Shown here: piece after piece, positions 18,090 to 25,563 of the stretch
Position numbering within the stretch: position 1 is the stretch's first letter
How the letters are laid out: each line of letters starts with the position of its first letter
Program-made: the position numbers and the translations under genes
Notes under the pieces: model-generated
Databases searched by the model: none
What the model was told of the DNA's origin: nothing
The model's input: only the letters and a program-made list of their open reading frames with translations
Source of the DNA: Gemmataceae bacterium
GTDB taxonomy: Bacteria > Planctomycetota > Planctomycetia > Gemmatales > Gemmataceae
Direction: 5' to 3'
Assembly: GCA_022842245.1 (NCBI GenBank)
Contig: JALHPZ010000007.1
Location: 131,378-195,377, forward strand
Length of the DNA stretch: 64,000 nt

Positions 18090-18938
18090 ATGATCGTTGG
18101 TATCGGCGAACTGCTCTGGGACCTCTTCCCCGACGGGTCGCGCGTCGCCGGCGGAGCGCCGTTCAACTTCGCCTTCCACTGCCATCAACTCGGCCACGAA
18201 GCCATTGTCGTTTCGCGTGTCGGCGAGGACGACCTTGGCCGCGAACTCCGCGAGGAAGTGAAGCGGTTGGGAATGAACGATGAGTTCATTCAAACGGATC
18301 GCGAACACCCGACCGGAACCGTGCGCGTGACGCTCGGTCCCGACGGCGTGCCGAGCTACGAGATCGTCGAAAACGTCGCGTGGGATTTCCTCGAAGCGGT
18401 TCCCCGGATCGCGGCCGACGCGGTCGGATACGGTACGCTCGGCCAGCGTTCACCGATGTCTCGTGCTGCCATTCGAGCCTTCGTCGCAGGCATTCCGATT
18501 CGGGTCTTCGACGTGAATCTCCGCCAGCGATTCCATTCACCCGAAATGATCGACGCATCGCTGAAACTGGCAACGATGGTGAAAGTGAGCGACGAAGAAT
18601 GGCCGACAATCGGAGCGTCGCTATTACTGGACCGCCCCAACGGAATGCTCGGGCGCGGCGAGTCAATCGAATCAGTCGTCGTCAGCCGGGGAGCGAACGG
18701 GATGGGACACTTCGCGAGAGGGCAGGAGGACGATTTCGAGTTGCCCGGGCATCCGGCGAAGCTGGTCGATACCGTCGGCGCAGGAGACGCCTTCACGGCG
18801 GCGATGGTCTGCCTGCATCTCGAAGGCAAGCCGCTACGCGACTGTGCCCGGTTCGCGAACCGCTACGCGGCGAGAGTCTGCGAGCACCGAGGCGCCACGC
18901 CCCGCATCGACCGGCGCGTGATCGAGGCGATGCTCTGA
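18090..18938 (+). CDS. PfkB-family carbohydrate kinase
   Basis: This is a 282-residue ribokinase/fructokinase-family enzyme. It starts MIVGIGELLWDLFPDG, followed by the sugar-binding GGAPFNFAFHCHQLG (the family's GG.xxN motif) and ends with the PfkB signature DTVGAGDAFTAAMVC, in which the GAGD Asp is the catalytic base. It would phosphorylate a sugar with ATP in the cytoplasm. The N-terminus resembles fructokinases, but the substrate is not certain. It begins just after the inverted repeat at 17996-18071. Its last 105 bases overlap the convergent zinc-ribbon gene on the other strand. Confidence 0.85.
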   Translation: MIVGIGELLWDLFPDGSRVAGGAPFNFAFHCHQLGHEAIVVSRVGEDDLGRELREEVKRLGMNDEFIQTDREHPTGTVRVTLGPDGVPSYEIVENVAWDFLEAVPRIAADAVGYGTLGQRSPMSRAAIRAFVAGIPIRVFDVNLRQRFHSPEMIDASLKLATMVKVSDEEWPTIGASLLLDRPNGMLGRGESIESVVVSRGANGMGHFARGQEDDFELPGHPAKLVDTVGAGDAFTAAMVCLHLEGKPLRDCARFANRYAARVCEHRGATPRIDRRVIEAML

Positions 18939-19346
18939 CACATACCGTTTCCGCGGGGCTTGCATTTCCTTGGCGAAACCGGTCACGTAGATGATGAACG
19001 TGAGCCAGGACAGCCCGGTAGCGATGCCGCAATACAGCATTTGCGTGTTGCGGGGCAGTTGCGTGCGCGAGATGGTCAGGCACGCGCTGATGCCCAAAAA
19101 GGCGATGACAATGGGTACCAGACCCGGCCCGCCGGAAGGGCGCAGACCGGTAGTGTTGACACCCAACAGAGGTAGCAATTTGATCATGCCGCCGGTCGCC
19201 GAGAGGACCGGGATGAAGATGCAGAGGGCGACGAAGACGAAAATACCCGCGTGTGCGGGTGGTGCGCCGCGGTAGAGTCGCGCACCGCACATGAAGCATT
19301 CCGCTTCCGAGGCGATGTTCAGGTGATGGCAGGCTTTGCACTTCAT
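18834..19346 (-). CDS. Small zinc-ribbon membrane protein
   Basis: This 170-residue protein starts with a four-Cys zinc ribbon (KCKACHHLNIASEAECFMCG). About three membrane helices follow (AGIFVFVALCIFIPVL, GLVPIVIAFLGISACL, MLYCGIATGLSWLTFIIYV). Function unknown; zinc-ribbon plus membrane helices is a common architecture of uncharacterised bacterial proteins. The last ~35 residues are encoded antisense to the 3' end of the PfkB kinase gene, an unusually long convergent overlap. That tail is low-complexity and basic and may not be conserved. It is the last gene of a minus-strand run starting at the McsA genes. Confidence 0.6.
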   Translation of the reverse strand: MKCKACHHLNIASEAECFMCGARLYRGAPPAHAGIFVFVALCIFIPVLSATGGMIKLLPLLGVNTTGLRPSGGPGLVPIVIAFLGISACLTISRTQLPRNTQMLYCGIATGLSWLTFIIYVTGFAKEMQAPRKRYVSEHRLDHAPVDAGRGASVLADSRRVAVREPGTVA

Positions 19347-19404
19347 GAATACGTCCCGGTCGGACGCTGAACGATAGTGCGCGAAGCAAGGGGACGCAAC
19401 CGGC

Positions 19405-19806
19405 TTACGGTTGTGGTGCAGGTGGAGGATTCGGCTTCGGTCGGAACCGTCGGGCGATCAGCGTACCAATGAACACCCCGGCGGCGTCGATGAGCACGTC
19501 TCGCACGCATCCGTGGCGCTTCGTATCGAAGTGGTAGGCGCCGATCCACTGTCCAAGTTCGCTGGCGGCTCCGTGGAGGACGAGGACGATGGCGATCCAT
19601 CGGCCGCGAACGAGCCAGCCGCCGAGGACGGCGAACCCGGCGTAGACGCCGAAGTGCGTGGCCTTCGCGAGCAGGAAGAAGAGCATCTCCGGGTCGAAGA
19701 ACGCGATCCCGCCGACGAGCGATTCCGGCACCGGTTGCGGTTTGAGGAGCAGCCAGGTCCAGATGAGGAGCAGGAAACCGTACGCGGCGATTCCGATCGA
19801 TCGCAT
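19405..19806 (-). CDS. VanZ-like membrane protein
   Basis: This 133-residue protein has four hydrophobic segments, starting AAYGFLLLIWTWLLLKP. It carries the VanZ-family pattern: LLAKATHFGVYAGFAVLGGW with the buried His, then HGAASELGQWIGAYH, then RDVLIDAAGVFIGTLIARR, where the E..Q and the R/D pair are conserved in the family. VanZ proteins are associated with teicoplanin resistance in enterococci, but most bacterial homologues have no known function and no resistance role should be read into this one. A proline-rich tail ends the protein. It lies 58 bases downstream of the zinc-ribbon gene's start, in a same-strand run. Confidence 0.7.
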   Translation of the reverse strand: MRSIGIAAYGFLLLIWTWLLLKPQPVPESLVGGIAFFDPEMLFFLLAKATHFGVYAGFAVLGGWLVRGRWIAIVLVLHGAASELGQWIGAYHFDTKRHGCVRDVLIDAAGVFIGTLIARRFRPKPNPPPAPQP

Positions 19807-19817
19807 GGAATTCCTTT

Positions 19818-20144
19818 TCAGTCGCGTGGCGCGAGGATCGCCTTTTGGGTTTTCACATTCACGAGGATGGCCCGTTCGCCGAGGAGCGGGATCTCGTCAT
19901 CCGGTGTCCGAAAGCGGACTTGTAAGCCGTCCGCCCGTTCGCCGAGGACCTGCTCCCAGCCGGGGCCGAGGGGGTCGACACCGATCGGCCGGCCCCAGTT
20001 CAATCGTTTGTCGCGCTCGTACGGTTCGGCCAATTCGAAGGCGATGCGTTGGTCCGGTGCGAGCGTGTTGGGGTCGAGGGCCGGCGGTCGTCCGCAGCCG
20101 ATGACCGCGACGGCGAACAGCACGGTCAGAAGACGGCGCATCAC
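19818..20144 (-). CDS. Small lipoprotein of unknown function
   Basis: This 108-residue protein begins MMRRLLTVLFAVAVIGC, a lipoprotein signal with lipobox VIGC, followed by GRPPALDPNTLAPDQ. The mature ~90 residues show no known domain; late beta strands such as AILVNVKTQKAILAP suggest a small beta-rich fold. Its start overlaps the mcsB stop by 4 bases (ATGA), so translation is probably coupled to the arginine kinase gene. That linkage is unexpected for an envelope lipoprotein. Confidence 0.65.
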   Translation of the reverse strand: MMRRLLTVLFAVAVIGCGRPPALDPNTLAPDQRIAFELAEPYERDKRLNWGRPIGVDPLGPGWEQVLGERADGLQVRFRTPDDEIPLLGERAILVNVKTQKAILAPRD

Positions 20145-21211
20145 CGCTGATGCGAACCGAGTTCGCGGAGGCGGTTGCGCAGGTACTTGGCCCGCGCGGC
20201 GTTGCGCTCCTCGCCATCGAGCGGCGTGCCCATGAGTTTCTGGAGGTGGGCCGCCTGCGTGTGAATGAAGAGCTGGTTCACGGTGGTCGGCGGCAGGTCG
20301 TCGAGTAGGTGGAGTTGAATGCCGAGGCGGACGGTCGAGAGGAGTTCCATCGTCTCTTCGGATGTGATCATGGTGGCGGAGCCGAGCGTACCGATGGCGC
20401 GGGCGACGCGGTCCTGCTCGGCCTGCCGGCGCTCCTTGAGCAGGAGTTGGCGGGCGCGGCGTTCGTACTGGATGATCTGCGCGATGACTTCGCGGATCTC
20501 CTGCAGGACGCGGGACTCGCTCTTGCCGAGCGTCACCTGATTGGAAATCTGGTAGAGGTCGCCGCTGGCGCGGCTGCCTTCGCCGTACAACCCGCGGACG
20601 ACGAGGTTGATCTTCTGGAGGGAGCGGAAAAGCTTTTCGATTTCCTTCGTAAGGGAGAGGGCGGGCAGGTGGAGCATGACGCTGGCGCGCATGCCGGTGC
20701 CGACATTGGTGGGGCAGGCCGTCAGGTAGCCGAACTGGTCGTGGAAAGCAAAGGCGAGGTTGGCTTCGAGGGCGTCGTCGAGGCGGTCGATTTCGGTCCA
20801 GGCTTCGTCGAGGGCGAGGCCGCTGCGCATGACTTGCAGTCGCAGGTGGTCCTCCTCGTTGACCATGACGCTGACGGATTCGGTTTCGTTGAATGCGACG
20901 CCGCGGGGGCCGTCCAGGACGGACGCCAGTTCGCGGCTCATGAGTTGTCGTTCGACCAGGAACTGCCGGTCGATGGGGGTGAGTTTCGCGACGTCGACGA
21001 ATTCGAGTGCGTAAGGCAGGTTCGCGGTCGTGACGGCGTTACGGACGCGGGTTTCGGTTTCGGTTTTTTGTTCGGCGTTCGCGCGGTTGCCGAAGGGCAT
21101 GTCCGCGAGATTCCGCGCCAGCCGGACGCGCGAGGACACGACGATATCGGACTCCGGGCCGATGCCGCGCAGCCATTCCCCGAGATTCGGCAGCAGTCGG
21201 TCCAGGTTCAT
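20141..21211 (-). CDS. mcsB: Protein-arginine kinase McsB
   Basis: This 356-residue protein belongs to the ATP:guanido phosphotransferase family and matches bacterial McsB in length. Motifs seen are SDIVVSSRVRLARNL (ATP-binding arginines), VMVNEEDHLRLQ (guanidinium-binding acidic residues) and TACPTNVGTGMRASVMLHL with the active-site-region Cys. In Bacillus, McsB phosphorylates arginines on proteins and marks them for ClpCP degradation, and needs McsA for activity. Here two McsA-like genes lie directly upstream, and the start overlaps the first McsA stop by 4 bases. No ctsR or clpC gene is next to it, unlike the Firmicute operon. Confidence 0.92.
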   Translation of the reverse strand: MNLDRLLPNLGEWLRGIGPESDIVVSSRVRLARNLADMPFGNRANAEQKTETETRVRNAVTTANLPYALEFVDVAKLTPIDRQFLVERQLMSRELASVLDGPRGVAFNETESVSVMVNEEDHLRLQVMRSGLALDEAWTEIDRLDDALEANLAFAFHDQFGYLTACPTNVGTGMRASVMLHLPALSLTKEIEKLFRSLQKINLVVRGLYGEGSRASGDLYQISNQVTLGKSESRVLQEIREVIAQIIQYERRARQLLLKERRQAEQDRVARAIGTLGSATMITSEETMELLSTVRLGIQLHLLDDLPPTTVNQLFIHTQAAHLQKLMGTPLDGEERNAARAKYLRNRLRELGSHQR

Positions 21212-21723
21212 TCCGCGGTTTCCTTCCCTCGAATGCGGTCGCGCAGTCGGGCGGCCTCCTCGTAGTCTTCGGCGGCGACGGCCTCGGCCAACTGGCCCTT
21301 GAGGTCGTCGAGTTCATCGCGTTCCCGGCGCCGGCGAACGGCGCGTGGGACTTTGCCGTGGTGCTGGAGACCCCGGTGAACCCGTTCCAGGATCGGTACG
21401 AGGACCGGATAGAAGACCTCGTAATCCTCCGGGCAGCCCAGCCGGCCATCGGCCCGGAACTGTGCATACTTTAGGCCGCAGGTCGGGCACGTCAACGCGG
21501 TCGGGTCGCCCTCATCAGGCTCCGCGCTTCCCGGTGCGGGCGCGAACTGACTCATGAGCAGTTGCAGCAACGCCGGCAGATTCAATTGCGGGGACGGCGC
21601 GTCCGGTAGGAGATTCTGGCGGCGCGCGCAGTTTTCGCACAAATGCATTTCCCGCTTTTTCTTGTTCACGATGTCGGTCAGGTGCACCGTGGCCGGGTCG
21701 CCGCAGAATTGACATTCAGGCAT
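21208..21723 (-). CDS. mcsA: McsA-like activator of protein-arginine kinase, copy 1
   Basis: This 171-residue protein has the McsA layout. A first zinc knuckle is CQFCGDPATVHLTDI followed by LCENCARR; a second is CPTCGLKYAQFRADGRLGCP; and a C-terminal UvrB/UvrC-type motif is LAEAVAAEDYEEAARLRDRI. In Bacillus, McsA binds metal and activates McsB. The gene overlaps mcsB by 4 bases, a strong sign of a working pair. The second, related gene lies 4 bases upstream, so the two paralogues and the kinase form one transcription unit. Confidence 0.88.
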   Translation of the reverse strand: MPECQFCGDPATVHLTDIVNKKKREMHLCENCARRQNLLPDAPSPQLNLPALLQLLMSQFAPAPGSAEPDEGDPTALTCPTCGLKYAQFRADGRLGCPEDYEVFYPVLVPILERVHRGLQHHGKVPRAVRRRRERDELDDLKGQLAEAVAAEDYEEAARLRDRIRGKETAE

Positions 21724-21727
21724 GGCA

Positions 21728-22222
21728 TCATGCTCCCGGCGCGGGGTCGTCGAGTTGGCGGAGCCGATCGCGCAGTCGGGCCGCTTCCTCGTAGGCTTCC
21801 TTGCGGATGGCGGATTCCAGTTCGCCGCGCAGCCGTTCGCGCTCGGCGGCGTTCGCCTGGCGCAATGGTTGCAGGCGTGGCTGTTTTCCGGCGTGTTTCG
21901 TGTCGCCGTGGATATTGTCCAACAAGGGCAGCAACTCGTCCTTGAACACGTCGTAGTCTCGGGGGCAGCCCAGGCGTCCGGAATTGCGAAACTCCACGAA
22001 TTTCAGGCCGCAAGCGGGGCAATGCTTGCCGCCGAATTCATCGGTGAGGTCCGCGTCCGGTAGGGGTGGTGTCGCGGTCTGGGCGGCCTTCAAAGACGCG
22101 TCCGGGTTGGCGAGGTGGCGCTGGGCGCATTCCTCGCAGAGATGGAAATCGCGGTATTTGGCATGACCAAAGACCTCGGTGATATGGAACGTTGCCGGTT
22201 TGGGACATCGTTGGCACTTCAT
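21728..22222 (-). CDS. McsA-like protein, copy 2
   Basis: This 164-residue paralogue of the neighbouring McsA has the same order of parts: a knuckle KCQRCPKPATFHITEVFG with HLCEECAQR, a second CPACGLKFVEFRNSGRLGCP, and a C-terminal UVR motif LESAIRKEAYEEAARLRDRL. Sequence between the motifs has diverged clearly from copy 1. The ATG at 22222 was chosen because the first Cys motif starts there; an in-frame upstream Met at 22270 adds an unlikely tail. Being first in the operon, it may be an alternative McsB activator or recognise other substrates; that is inference. Confidence 0.82.
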   Translation of the reverse strand: MKCQRCPKPATFHITEVFGHAKYRDFHLCEECAQRHLANPDASLKAAQTATPPLPDADLTDEFGGKHCPACGLKFVEFRNSGRLGCPRDYDVFKDELLPLLDNIHGDTKHAGKQPRLQPLRQANAAERERLRGELESAIRKEAYEEAARLRDRLRQLDDPAPGA

Positions 22223-22502
22223 GGGCGGCCTCGGCTCGGTCGCGAACTCGGTTCGGCCGTCAGAATTCAATTCTACTTGTTCTTGGGCCGGCGCGAAAGG
22301 GGGATTGGGGCGGGTTGTGCGGGCGGCGCGGTTTCCGGTCGTGGCAAGATGGGGTATTCCGTCCGACTTCGCGGACTGTCGCGAATGTATGCCTCAAGAT
22401 GGTTGCGCCGAACGGACGATGTGTATGGGGAACGCGGCCGGTCCGTCGGGCCGCCGCGACGACACGATTCCGGCGCCGGCGCGAGCCGTTCGGGGGCATG
22501 AC

Positions 22503-23897
22503 ATGCGGACTTCCATCCGTACGTGGTTGGCATCGGTGGGCGTGCTGGCGGGGGCCGGCGGGTCCGGCCTACTCGCCCAAGGCCTTCCGGCGATCCCGAT
22601 TCCCGATCCGATGCCGTTGAACGTGAAGCAGGTTCCGAAGTCGGAACAGGGGAAGGTTCCGACTCCGATGCCCATGCCGATGCCACCGGCGAAGCCCGAG
22701 TTGCCGCCGGTGCCTCCGTTGGAAGCGCCCAGCGGCTTCGTGCCGGGTTGCAACACCTGCGGCGACGTGAATCCGAATTGCGCCGACCCCGGTTGCGCTG
22801 GCGATCTCATTGCCGGCCCCAAGAATCCCGTCTGGATGAGCTACAGCCAGTTGCTGCTCTGGTTCCAGCCGGCCCGCGCGACGATCCCGCTCGCCTTCGA
22901 CAACACGCGCAATCGCGTGCTGCTCAATGGTGAAGCCGAGATGGGCATGTACTACGGCTACAAGATCGACGGCGGAATGTGGACCAACCACGAACACACC
23001 CGCGGCATCGGCGCCGACGGATTCATCACCGAACACCGATCCAAGTTCCAAGGTGTTTCGGGCGGGAACATCGTCCGTCCGTTCTTCGACGCGTCCAGCG
23101 GCCTGCAATCGGCGTTGTTCGTCTCCAACGTCGGGGGAGCCATTCCCTTCACGGGCGAACTGGCGACCACGAACACCGCCCGCTTCGCCAGCGCCGGCAT
23201 CAACATCCGGCGCAACCTCGCCTACAACGAGCAATGGCAGATCGACCTGTCGTACGGCTTCCGCTACTACGACCTCGACGAATCGCTGGTCGTGTTCCAA
23301 CGTACGGTCTCACCGGCCGACAATTTCATTCAGATCGCGAACCAGCCCGGCTCCGTGCCGGTCAATACCGCCGTCATCCTGCGGGACCGTTCCTACACGC
23401 GGAACCAGTTCTGGGGCGGAGACGTGGGCGCTCACGTCGAATGGAAACACGGCATGACCTTTATCGGTCTTGCGTCGAAGCTCGCCTTCGGCTCGGTCCA
23501 CCAGGTCACGCAGATCAACGGGGAAACGCGGAACCAGGAAGGAACCGTGATGCGGCAAGGCGGGTTGCTCGCGTCGGGCGGCGTCGACGCCTTCGGTCTG
23601 CAGGACGGCAACCTCGGCCGCTTCGTCACCAACCGCTTCAGTGTCGCGACGGACATCGGCCTCAAAGCCGGCGTCAGCATCACGCCGAACACGCGCATCT
23701 CGCTTGGCTACCAGTTCTACTACATGAGCAACGTCGCCCGGCCCGGCGCCCAGTTCGATCAATCCATCAACCAGCGGAACGTCCCGGTCAGCTCCTCCTT
23801 CGGTGCCCTGACCGGGGTCCGTGCTCCGAACGTGACGTTCGACCGCGAAGGCTTCTTCGCCCACGGCGTGGCCCTCTCGATGGAAGCCCGATATTGA
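22503..23897 (+). CDS. BBP7-family outer-membrane beta-barrel protein
   Basis: This 464-residue protein starts MRTSIRTWLASVGVLAGAGG, a signal peptide. A Pro/Met-rich linker (PMPMPMPPAKPELPPVPPLE) and a short Cys cluster (CNTCGDVNPNCADPGC) follow. The rest shows alternating polar/hydrophobic strands such as WMSYSQLLLWFQPA, QWQIDLSYGFRYYDLDESL and TRISLGYQFYYMSNVARPGA, ending in an aromatic-rich strand ALSMEARY. These features match the planctomycete BBP7 outer-membrane protein family, which is known essentially only from this phylum. Function beyond a barrel in the outer membrane is unknown. A strong terminator follows at 23916. Confidence 0.82.
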   Translation: MRTSIRTWLASVGVLAGAGGSGLLAQGLPAIPIPDPMPLNVKQVPKSEQGKVPTPMPMPMPPAKPELPPVPPLEAPSGFVPGCNTCGDVNPNCADPGCAGDLIAGPKNPVWMSYSQLLLWFQPARATIPLAFDNTRNRVLLNGEAEMGMYYGYKIDGGMWTNHEHTRGIGADGFITEHRSKFQGVSGGNIVRPFFDASSGLQSALFVSNVGGAIPFTGELATTNTARFASAGINIRRNLAYNEQWQIDLSYGFRYYDLDESLVVFQRTVSPADNFIQIANQPGSVPVNTAVILRDRSYTRNQFWGGDVGAHVEWKHGMTFIGLASKLAFGSVHQVTQINGETRNQEGTVMRQGGLLASGGVDAFGLQDGNLGRFVTNRFSVATDIGLKAGVSITPNTRISLGYQFYYMSNVARPGAQFDQSINQRNVPVSSSFGALTGVRAPNVTFDREGFFAHGVALSMEARY

Positions 23898-23915
23898 TGT
23901 GTATTCGAATGCGGA

Positions 23916-23949
23916 CGGCCGGCCCGGTTGGGTCGGCCGCTCGCGTTTT
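23916..23949 (+). terminator. Intrinsic terminator between convergent genes
   Basis: A 10-bp stem (CGGCCGGCCC at 23916-23925 with GGGTCGGCCG at 23930-23939, one G-T pair) closes a GGTT tetraloop. It is followed on the plus strand by CTCGCGTTTTA. It lies 18 bases after the BBP7 stop and abuts the stop of the convergent TPR gene. Confidence 0.7.
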
Positions 23950-25504
23950 ATGTGGACGATTTGCCAGCCAGCGGATCGCGATAGGGTCGGCCCTCGAGAT
24001 ACAACGCCAGACGGGTTTCGTATTCCGGCCGCTCGTCCGGTGGGACCATTTCCAGTAGCTTCCTCTGCCATTTCACGGCATCGTCGAATCGGCCAGTTTC
24101 GGCATAGGCGGCGGCAAGCGTGTCGAGGAATCCGGGATACGCGTGATCGGTCAATTCACAAGCGCGGATGGCGTCGGTCACTGCCTTCTTGCCGTCGCGC
24201 AATTCGTCCAACGGGCAGGTGGCCCGCAGCCATGCGAGGTAATTCAGCGTGTTCGCATCGTCGGGGTCGAGTGCGCGGGCGGCTTCGTGATCCTCGATCG
24301 CCGCGGCGGGATCGCCGAGGCCATAGTGTGCCGCGGCGCGGAGGTTGAGAGCGGCGTCCAAATCGGGTCGGAGTTCGAGGGCGCGTGTGGCGTCCGTGAT
24401 GACGGCCGGCCAGTTCGCCGCGCGTCGGTGGGCCGCGGCCCGCGCCGCCCACGACCGCGCATTGTTCGGATTCTTTTCAATGGCCGTGGAGAAATCCGCG
24501 ATGGCGCGGACGGTGTCGAGCAGTTCCAGGTGCGCGTAGCCGCGCTGGATGTACCCCGTGGCGTCGTCCGGGTCGAGTTCGATTGCCTTGGTGAAGTCGG
24601 CGAGGGCGTTTTCCCAATCCTTGGCGCGAGCGTACGAGAGGCCGCGATTGAAGATGGCACCGGAGTCGGTCGGATCGCGTCGGATCGCTTCGCTGAAATC
24701 GGCGGTTGCGCCGGCGTGGTCGCCGAGTTCGGCGCGGGCGATGCCGCGGAGGTTATAGGCCCGGGGTTCTTCCGGATCGAGACGGATCACCCACGAGTAA
24801 TCGTCGGCGGCACGGCGGTGTTCGCCCAGTGCGGCCCGCATGCGTGCGCGATGCCAGAACGCCTCCGGCGAGTGGCCATCGAGCCGCAGGGCCGTGTCCA
24901 AGTCGGTCAGGGCCGCGTCGAGGCGTCCGAGATTCTCATGACAGAGCGAGCGGTAGACGTACGAGCGGGCGTGTCGCGGTTGCAACCGGATGGCGCTGGT
25001 GTAATCGGCCGCCGCGGCTTCATGGGCACCCGTAGCGCTCAGGGCGTTCGCACGGTTGAAGTAAACGCGGAATGCCTTGGGATCCAACTCGAGCGCGGCC
25101 GAATAGTCGGCAAGCGCCGATTCATAATCGCCCTTTCGACTGTATGCGGCACCGCGCCCGTTCAACGGGTCCGCGTCGTCGGGGTTCAAGCGAATTGCCT
25201 CGGTGTAGTCGGCGATCGCCTTTTCATAGTCCCGCAGATCCACGTGTGCCGTCGCGCGATTGTGATACGCCGCCGGGTGGGTCGGTTCCAATTCGATGGC
25301 TCGCCCGAAGTCGTCGACCGCGCGATCGTAACGTCCATCGGCCGCGTGGGCATTGCCGCGATAGTAGTACAAATCGGCGTCGGACGGTTCGAGATCGATG
25401 GCGCCGGTGAACGCCTCGATCGCTTTGGAGTACTCTTGCCGACGCGCGTACCGGTGCCCGCGCTGCGTGAGTTGTTCGACATCGGGCGGCTGCATGGGGT
25501 CCAT
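23948..25504 (-). CDS. TPR-repeat protein, about thirteen repeats
   Basis: This 518-residue protein is built almost entirely of 34-residue tetratricopeptide repeats. Repeat starts include RRQEYSKAIEAFTGAIDLEP, GRYDRAVDDFGRAIELEP, RDYEKAIADYTEAIRLNP and DWENALADFTKAIELDP. There is no signal peptide or membrane segment, so it is probably a cytoplasmic protein-interaction scaffold. The ATG at 25504 was chosen because the first repeat begins shortly after it; the frame remains open upstream without repeat character and would overlap the divergent glycosyltransferase gene. A partner cannot be inferred from its neighbours. Confidence 0.82.
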   Translation of the reverse strand: MDPMQPPDVEQLTQRGHRYARRQEYSKAIEAFTGAIDLEPSDADLYYYRGNAHAADGRYDRAVDDFGRAIELEPTHPAAYHNRATAHVDLRDYEKAIADYTEAIRLNPDDADPLNGRGAAYSRKGDYESALADYSAALELDPKAFRVYFNRANALSATGAHEAAAADYTSAIRLQPRHARSYVYRSLCHENLGRLDAALTDLDTALRLDGHSPEAFWHRARMRAALGEHRRAADDYSWVIRLDPEEPRAYNLRGIARAELGDHAGATADFSEAIRRDPTDSGAIFNRGLSYARAKDWENALADFTKAIELDPDDATGYIQRGYAHLELLDTVRAIADFSTAIEKNPNNARSWAARAAAHRRAANWPAVITDATRALELRPDLDAALNLRAAAHYGLGDPAAAIEDHEAARALDPDDANTLNYLAWLRATCPLDELRDGKKAVTDAIRACELTDHAYPGFLDTLAAAYAETGRFDDAVKWQRKLLEMVPPDERPEYETRLALYLEGRPYRDPLAGKSST

Positions 25505-25563
25505 GGTGGAATTATAGCGCCCAAGCCCGCGGCGTGCGGCCCCGGCATCCCCCTTGACGGCCG

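Noticed and set aside
19405..19806. Glycopeptide-resistance gene vanZ
   Set aside because: Only the general VanZ fold is present and there are no other van genes; no resistance role is supported.
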